A stretch of DNA of 64,000 nucleotides from Lumbricus rubellus (lineage: Eukaryota; Annelida; Clitellata; Crassiclitellata; Lumbricidae). Below, piece after piece: positions 62,932-64,000 of this stretch; positions within the stretch are counted from its first letter, which is position 1; each line of letters begins with the position of its first letter. The notes under the pieces were generated by a model. It ran no database searches. It had not been told where the DNA came from and worked only from the letters and a program-made list of their open reading frames with translations. The position numbers were made by a program, and so were the translations under genes. The stretch spans positions 20,055,802 to 20,119,801 of the forward strand of contig OX243828.1 of the NCBI GenBank assembly GCA_945859605.1. Reading direction: 5' to 3'.

Positions 62932-63370
62932 TATAACATATTATATAATTATGTGTGTGTATATACATGTAGCTTATATCTGGTATAATGTACATTTGCT
63001 TTACATATAATTATATATATCTACATGTGTTTTAAATAATTCTGTAATATATGTGTGTGTGAATATATTACATAATATTATATATCACATACATAAATCA
63101 CATATCATACATGTATCATATATATATATATATTTATGTGATTGAATTAACAATGACATATACATAATTATATGCCTCAACTGTGCGCGTGTGTGTGTTC
63201 GTGTGTGTGTGTGTGTGTGTGTGTTCGTGTGTGAGTGTTACTGTGTGTGTATGCGTATGTGGGTGTGTCTATGCGTGTGTGTGTTATTGTGTGTGCGTGT
63301 CTATGGGTGCGTGTGTGTTATTGTGAGTATTATTGTGTGTGCGTGTGTATGTGTCTTTGTGTGACGCACT
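62932..63370. repeat. TA and GT tracts
   Basis: ATATAT-rich to 63135, GTGTGT-rich 63185-63365. Confidence 0.7.
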
Positions 63371-63459
63371 TGTGCCTTTGTGCATAAATATTATTTTGGC
63401 AAATATGAATTGTAAGCGGGATGGATTGCCGTCCCGTATACGATTAATGTTGCCTTTGG

Positions 63460-64000
63460 GCAGCAGCAGCAGCAGCAGCAGCCGTAACTTGAGATTAGTG
63501 CTGAAACGACACCATCACCAGCATCATCATCATCATCAACATCATCAACAACATCATCATCCCTCGGCAGTAGCAGAGGGAAGGCGGCCACGTTGGTTGG
63601 TTGGACGAAATGAAGGAGGGTGAGGAAGAAGAAGAAGAAGGAGGAGGAACAGGAGGAGGAGGAGCAGGAGGAGAAGGAAGGAGGAGCAGGAGGAGGATGA
63701 GGAAGAAGAAGAGGAGGAGGGAAAAGAAAACGGAGAGGAAGAAGATGAATCCCGTTGGTCGTCGCAAGGTCCAATGTTGACATAAGAACTATAGACTTGT
63801 ATAGAGCCAGACGATTACTCCATCTTGCGTTGAATTAGTGCGATTCATTCTCTCCCACCACCCCCACAGACCCCATTGGGAAGCACAGACAGACAGATAG
63901 GCAGTCAGGCAGACAGATGGACAGACAAGCAAAGAGGCAGGCAGGTGGCCATAGGGCAAATATACAGGCAGTCAGGCAGACAGACAGACATACAGACAAG
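63460..64000. repeat. GCA, CAT, GGA and GACAG tracts
   Basis: GCA 63461-63481, CATCAT 63515-63560, GAAGAA/GGAGGA 63620-63745 and GACAG/GGCAG units from 63885 to the window end. Confidence 0.7.

Overview
The window is repeat-dense, intergenic DNA from a metazoan genome, most likely a marine invertebrate. tRNA-derived SINEs with a GCGCTATATAA tail and frequent TAGGCCTA words hint at an echinoderm or another deuterostome, but this is weak evidence. I see no convincing host gene. Almost everything is a mobile element, a micro- or minisatellite, or unassignable DNA. The centrepiece is one complete Polinton/Maverick element at 4578-19846 (15,269 bp). It has imperfect terminal inverted repeats of about 400 bp that begin AG and end CT, and a perfect 6-bp target-site duplication AGTATA on both sides (4572-4577 and 19847-19852). 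Its layout is virus-like: genes are packed head to tail with 16-91 bp gaps, almost all on the minus strand. Reading along the plus strand they are: a 33-aa ORF starting inside the left TIR; two paralogous fibre proteins (5056-7260) sharing a phage-tail-fibre-like shaft but carrying different heads (C1q-like and discoidin-like); an adenain-type cysteine protease; a protein-primed family B DNA polymerase split by one frameshift; a SAP/NUMOD1-like DNA-binding protein; the major capsid protein; a small pVI-like protein with GG cleavage motifs; a 299-aa conserved protein; a dUTPase-fold-like protein; a glycine-rich membrane protein; the penton-type minor capsid protein; and the packaging ATPase. 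A 20-bp near-palindromic divergent spacer follows, then, on the plus strand, a zinc-ribbon plus phospholipase A2-like protein and the chromodomain integrase. An A-rich array and a 94-aa ORF starting at the right TIR close the element. Together these cover integration (integrase, TIRs), replication (polymerase), virion assembly (capsid proteins, ATPase, protease) and probably host attachment and membrane penetration (fibres, PLA2), so the element looks like an integrated or recently active virus. Two single-base breaks next to homopolymer runs are the main damage seen. Twelve of fifteen start codons sit in TAAA(A)nTG, resembling a poxvirus-type late promoter/initiator. To the left (1-4571) lie a mariner-like relic, a SINE, a short inverted-repeat element and the 3' part of a LINE with a zinc knuckle and endonuclease-like domain. 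To the right (19853-64000) are several smaller DNA transposons whose target duplications can be read directly: hAT-type elements at 20453-20602, 38132-38952, 46202-46542 (nested), 49571-49697 and 53472-55859; two Tc1/mariner-type elements with TA targets (45357-46726, 61930-62929); two 71-bp TTAA-flanked hairpins; and a 1.8-kb foldback element filled with an ATGGC array. Between them are long simple-sequence arrays that create many spurious open frames.
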